A stretch of 9,510 nucleotides of DNA from JAZDJJ01 sp043804035 (GTDB lineage: Bacteria; Bacteroidota; Bacteroidia; Palsa-948), in assembly GCA_043804035.1 (NCBI GenBank), contig JAZDJJ010000091.1:1-9510 (forward strand), given 5' to 3'. The position numbers and the translations under genes were made by a program. This document shows positions 7,099 through 9,510 of the stretch, one piece after another. Under the pieces are notes generated by a model that did no database searches, was not told the DNA's origin, and saw only the letters and a list, made by a program, of their open reading frames with translations. Numbering within the stretch: the first letter of the stretch is position 1; the number at the start of each line of letters is the position of its first letter.

Positions 7099-7279
7099 TA
7101 GAACTTACGCAAACCTGTCTGCCATGTTCTGCCTGTGCGTCCGCACGCAGACAAGTCGGCACAGGCAGATCCGTATCGTCATTGCGACTGCGAAGCAGGA
7201 AGCAATCTCAATTTCTACATGAAAAAACAGATTGCTTCGGTCGTTCCTCCTATGCAATGACATCAGTGCGTAAGTCCTA
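7099..7279. mobile_element. 181-bp MITE-like element, type B ends, with target duplication
   Basis: The ends TAGAACTTACGCA (7099-7111) and TGCGTAAGTCCTA (7267-7279) are complementary except for one base. The direct repeat TATCT flanks it (7094-7098 and 7280-7284). Inside are two hairpins: TCTGCCTGTGC (7128-7138) pairs with GCACAGGCAGA (7159-7169), and GTCATTGC (7178-7185) plus GAAGCAATCT (7199-7208) pair with AGATTGCTTC (7229-7238) and GCAATGAC (7254-7261). The second hairpin is the filler that recurs near the window's right edge behind different ends. It sits 27 nt past the stop of the PD40 gene, after the duplication, and is 33 nt from the neighbouring element of the same type. Confidence 0.82.
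7176..7220 (+). repeat. Shared filler repeat, copy 1
   Basis: TCGTCATTGCGACTG followed by CGAAGCAGGAAGCAATCTC and ATTTCTACAT is found here as one continuous 45-bp block inside the 181-bp element. It returns at 9412-9510, split by 54 extra bases and otherwise differing at one position (A at 7210, T at 9500). GTCATTGCGA...GAAGCAATCTC palindromes are, to my knowledge, found between genes in many unrelated bacteria; this has not been checked here. Confidence 0.85.
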
Positions 7280-7311
7280 TATCTATACTATATTTTAGCA
7301 ATGCCGATTTA

Positions 7312-9291
7312 TCAATGCGTTTTAGATGTTTCTAAAAAAACATCTTTCCTGAAATCATATTCCGTCAGCACTTCGGGAAGTTCAATTGTTTCGGATACTG
7401 GAAGATAATCATTGGATTCAAAAGAAATTAAATAATGTTCGCCACCTTTTCCTTCTACATCAAAGGAATAGGTGCCATCATCATTCGGCTTGAATATGCC
7501 AACCGTTTTATCATTCTTAATATTCTTTACTGTAATCTTTACAATTGAAATGGGCTTACCAGATGGAGTAGTAATTTTTCCATATATGCTGATAGTACCA
7601 AGAGGTTTAAAATCAAAGTTCTTGTCTATTTCTCTGTACTCACCAACGGGAGAAACAGAAACTGTTTCTATAAAAGGACGATAGTTATCCGCTTCGTATT
7701 TTATGGAATAGGTCTTGCCGGTTTTGCCAGGGTTAAGCGGAAGAATATATTTTAATGTGCGCGAATTAGGATGAATTTCTTGAGTCATAGTTCCTATTTC
7801 CAAGTCGGTGGCGGTGATGGTAACAAAAGATATATTTTCTTTTACACCATTGAATGAAACATATCCTTTAAGCAATGTTACAGGAATTACAATGCGGGTA
7901 GGGCTGGTTATCATGTAAATATCTTTTTCTCCTTTTCCTTCGGGACGGACTGAAGAAAAATATGCACGTTTGCCATCAGTCGACATTACATAAAAAATAT
8001 CATCATCAGTTGTGTTAATCGGATAACCAATATTTTGTGGAGACATCCATCCTGAATCAGTTTGCATGGTAAAAAAAATATCAAAGCCGCCCATAGATTT
8101 ATGTCCATTAGAACTAAAAAACATAGTTACTCCATCGGGATGCATAAAAGGAGCATCTTCATCATAAATAGTATTGACAGTAGGACCTAAGTTTATTGCC
8201 CGGCCCCATCTTCCGGTAGGAAGTTTTACGCACTTATAAATATCACGTCCTCCTACACCACCTGGGCGATTGCTCACAAAGTATAAAGTATTTCCATCGG
8301 GAGAAAAGCAGGCACTGGGTTCCCAGTAATTGCTGTTAATGTCAGTGATATCACCCGGCTCTGTGCCGAGCATATAAGCATACGACCATTGATTATTTTC
8401 AAATCGGCTGAACCAGATGCTGCCTCCTTTATCATTTTTGTAAACTAACATTTGTTGCCCATCGGGAGAAATACTAAGTACAGCTTCGTTATACCAACTA
8501 TTGATATGTGTGCTGACGGGTTTAGATTTGCTCCACGAGCCATCGCCTTTTTTTACGGTAACCCAAGTATCTTCATAAAATTTATCATCAATAGTTAGAT
8601 TATCGTTGCCTCCTGTTTCGGCATTAAACCTGCGGGAAGTAAAATACATTTCTGATTCATCAGCCGTGATAACAGCACCGTAATCCGGAAATTCACTATT
8701 CACACTATCGCCCAGATTAGTGATGGTGCATTTAACAGGAGCATTCACTAATTGTTTTGCAGTGTTACTGATTTCAATTCTTCGGATAATTTCTCTGGCA
8801 GTTGCCAAATCACCAAAATTAACTTCTTTCTTAAATTTTTCATACATAGCAATTGCTTCATCAAAGCGATAGGCGAGATGATATGCTTGTCCGAGAAGAA
8901 AATAAACTAATTTAGGACATCTTTTTTCTTTGGGTTCATCGGGAATATATCTCCGCGTTGCTTTAGGTGCAGCTTTTTCCAGAAAATCAACTGCCTTGCT
9001 TTTTTCAAAAGATGAAAGCAAATAGAGTTGACCTATTTTAAAATTAATGTTAGCATTAGCAGGATCCCATTTATGAAGGATAAAAAATGTTTTAAATGCA
9101 GTGTCATTAAAACCTTCAAGCATCATCAGGTTCGCCTGCGTAAACAATTCGCGGAACTTTTTTTTATCGTACTTGTGTTTAGTGGAGTCAACAGGAAAAA
9201 TTGTATTGCTATCATTTGCAGAAACGATTTGCTGATTGCTAATGATAAACGGGAAAATGAAAAAAAATATAACTTGAAATAATTTCTTCAT
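7312..9291 (-). CDS. Secreted TPR / PD40 beta-propeller / carboxypeptidase-regulatory-like domain protein (PorE-like, no OmpA domain)
   Basis: The 659-residue product starts with a signal peptide (about 1-25, FFFIFPFIISNQQIVSA) without a lipobox cysteine. TPR-like helices cover about 43-165. At least five PD40 (WD40-like) blades follow, with cores near 202-220, 268-286, 323-342 (CFSPDGNTLYFVSNRPGG), 376-395 and 428-449. Two carboxypeptidase-regulatory-like beta domains cover about 472-562 and 566-652. This order matches the T9SS component PorE and related Bacteroidota envelope proteins, which normally add an OmpA-like peptidoglycan-binding domain; this one stops at FLETSKTH without it. No remnant of that domain is seen downstream. 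A T9SS or gliding-related periplasmic or surface role is inference from architecture and from the sorting-domain protease nearby. The start is supported by the signal peptide and a promoter box 36 nt upstream. Confidence 0.85.
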   Translation of the reverse strand: MKKLFQVIFFFIFPFIISNQQIVSANDSNTIFPVDSTKHKYDKKKFRELFTQANLMMLEGFNDTAFKTFFILHKWDPANANINFKIGQLYLLSSFEKSKAVDFLEKAAPKATRRYIPDEPKEKRCPKLVYFLLGQAYHLAYRFDEAIAMYEKFKKEVNFGDLATAREIIRRIEISNTAKQLVNAPVKCTITNLGDSVNSEFPDYGAVITADESEMYFTSRRFNAETGGNDNLTIDDKFYEDTWVTVKKGDGSWSKSKPVSTHINSWYNEAVLSISPDGQQMLVYKNDKGGSIWFSRFENNQWSYAYMLGTEPGDITDINSNYWEPSACFSPDGNTLYFVSNRPGGVGGRDIYKCVKLPTGRWGRAINLGPTVNTIYDEDAPFMHPDGVTMFFSSNGHKSMGGFDIFFTMQTDSGWMSPQNIGYPINTTDDDIFYVMSTDGKRAYFSSVRPEGKGEKDIYMITSPTRIVIPVTLLKGYVSFNGVKENISFVTITATDLEIGTMTQEIHPNSRTLKYILPLNPGKTGKTYSIKYEADNYRPFIETVSVSPVGEYREIDKNFDFKPLGTISIYGKITTPSGKPISIVKITVKNIKNDKTVGIFKPNDDGTYSFDVEGKGGEHYLISFESNDYLPVSETIELPEVLTEYDFRKDVFLETSKTH

Positions 9292-9326
9292 TTGATAAAG
9301 TTGTATGCGTTATTCGCAAATGAAAA

Positions 9327-9334
9327 CAAAAGTA
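9327..9334 (-). promoter_or_regulatory. Bacteroidota-type -7 promoter box of the PD40 gene
   Basis: Read on the minus strand this is TACTTTTG, identical to the metK box and a full match to TAnnTTTG. It lies 36 nt upstream of the ATG, predicting a leader of about 30 nt. No good TTTG was found at the -33 position. Confidence 0.5.
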
Positions 9335-9392
9335 ATTATTTAATAGAAACGAAAAAATAATAATCTATTGCGGAAAATAAATTATCTTAAGA

Positions 9393-9510
9393 GCAGTTCC
9401 AAAAATTAATTTCGTCATTGCGACTGCGAGGCGTTGCTCTGAGCTTGGTAATTGAGCTTGCCGAAATTTGCCGAAGAGCACGAAGCAGGAAGCAATCTCT
9501 ATTTCTACAT
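9393..9510. mobile_element. Repeat element with a type A end, cut by the window edge
   Basis: GCAGTTCCAAAAA (9393-9405) matches the 13-bp end of the element at 1883 with one change. Behind it, TCGTCATTGCGACTG (9412-9426) and CGAAGCAGGAAGCAATCTC...ATTTCTACAT (9481-9510) reproduce the filler of the 181-bp element. A 54-nt insert (9427-9480) separates the two halves. It begins and is followed by CGA, contains GAGCTTG twice (9441-9447, 9454-9460) and has the small inverted pair TGCTCT (9435-9440) / AGAGCA (9475-9480). The far end, the matching inverted repeat and any target duplication are outside the window. Confidence 0.6.

Larger units (their letters stand above)
6845..7311. other. Gene-free region built largely from two inserted repeat elements
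   Basis: The gap between the PD40 gene and hemB contains no credible gene; the plus-strand ORF at 6897-7298 runs through the repeats and has no domain. Removing the two elements (6950-7065, 7099-7279) and one copy of each 5-bp duplication leaves about 160 nt of AT-rich ancestral spacer. A partial end-like word AGCGTAAGTT at 6889-6898 may be a remnant of a further copy. Neither a terminator nor an evident hemB promoter was found. Confidence 0.7.

Noticed and set aside
6897..7298. 133-residue plus-strand ORF between hemB and the PD40 gene
   Set aside because: It runs through both mobile elements and has no recognisable domain or promoter.
7312..9291. Truncation of the PD40 gene by the nearby element
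   Set aside because: The stop lies 27 nt before the duplication of the 181-bp element, and no OmpA-domain sequence remains on the far side, so the insertion did not visibly cut the gene.

Overview
The window is A+T-rich bacterial DNA, most likely from an environmental member of the Bacteroidota. Four things point there: a gingipain-like (C25) protease ending in a type IX secretion system (T9SS) type-A sorting domain (YPNPF near the start, KKFVVTK at the end), a TPR/PD40 surface protein related to the T9SS component PorE, two sites matching the Bacteroidota -7 promoter box TAnnTTTG (TACTTTTG in both), and the character of the MetK, Gmk, NadD and HemB proteins. No RNA gene, CRISPR array or transposase was seen. 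The genus cannot be told.

Layout. 1-562 is mostly gene-free and AT-rich; it holds a 22-bp perfect palindrome, several TTATnAACA words and a 55-codon minus-strand ORF that looks like the stump of a secreted protein. On the plus strand follow metK (S-adenosylmethionine synthase), a 138-bp hairpin element, then gmk (guanylate kinase) and nadD (nicotinate-nucleotide adenylyltransferase) with overlapping stop and start. 3244-3489 is a tract of 35 heptamers CATTTT(A/G/C) filling the gap between the convergent nadD and protease genes. On the minus strand, hemB (porphobilinogen synthase) is followed after 12 nt by the C25 protease. Upstream of hemB lie two small non-coding mobile elements, each with 13-bp inverted ends and a 5-bp target duplication. 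Then comes the minus-strand TPR/PD40 gene. The window ends inside another repeat element.

How the genes relate. metK, gmk, nadD and hemB are housekeeping cofactor and nucleotide genes with no shared pathway. The protease is a predicted T9SS cargo and the TPR/PD40 protein is a plausible envelope partner, but no core T9SS gene is in view. The hemB-protease pairing could mean co-transcription.

The most unusual content is the intergenic repeats. Two types of inverted ends (GCRGTTCCAAAAA and TAGGACTTACGCA) enclose several kinds of palindromic filler. The same filler (TCGTCATTGCGACTG...GAAGCAATCTC) occurs behind both types of end, which suggests small modular elements that exchange or capture each other's interiors.
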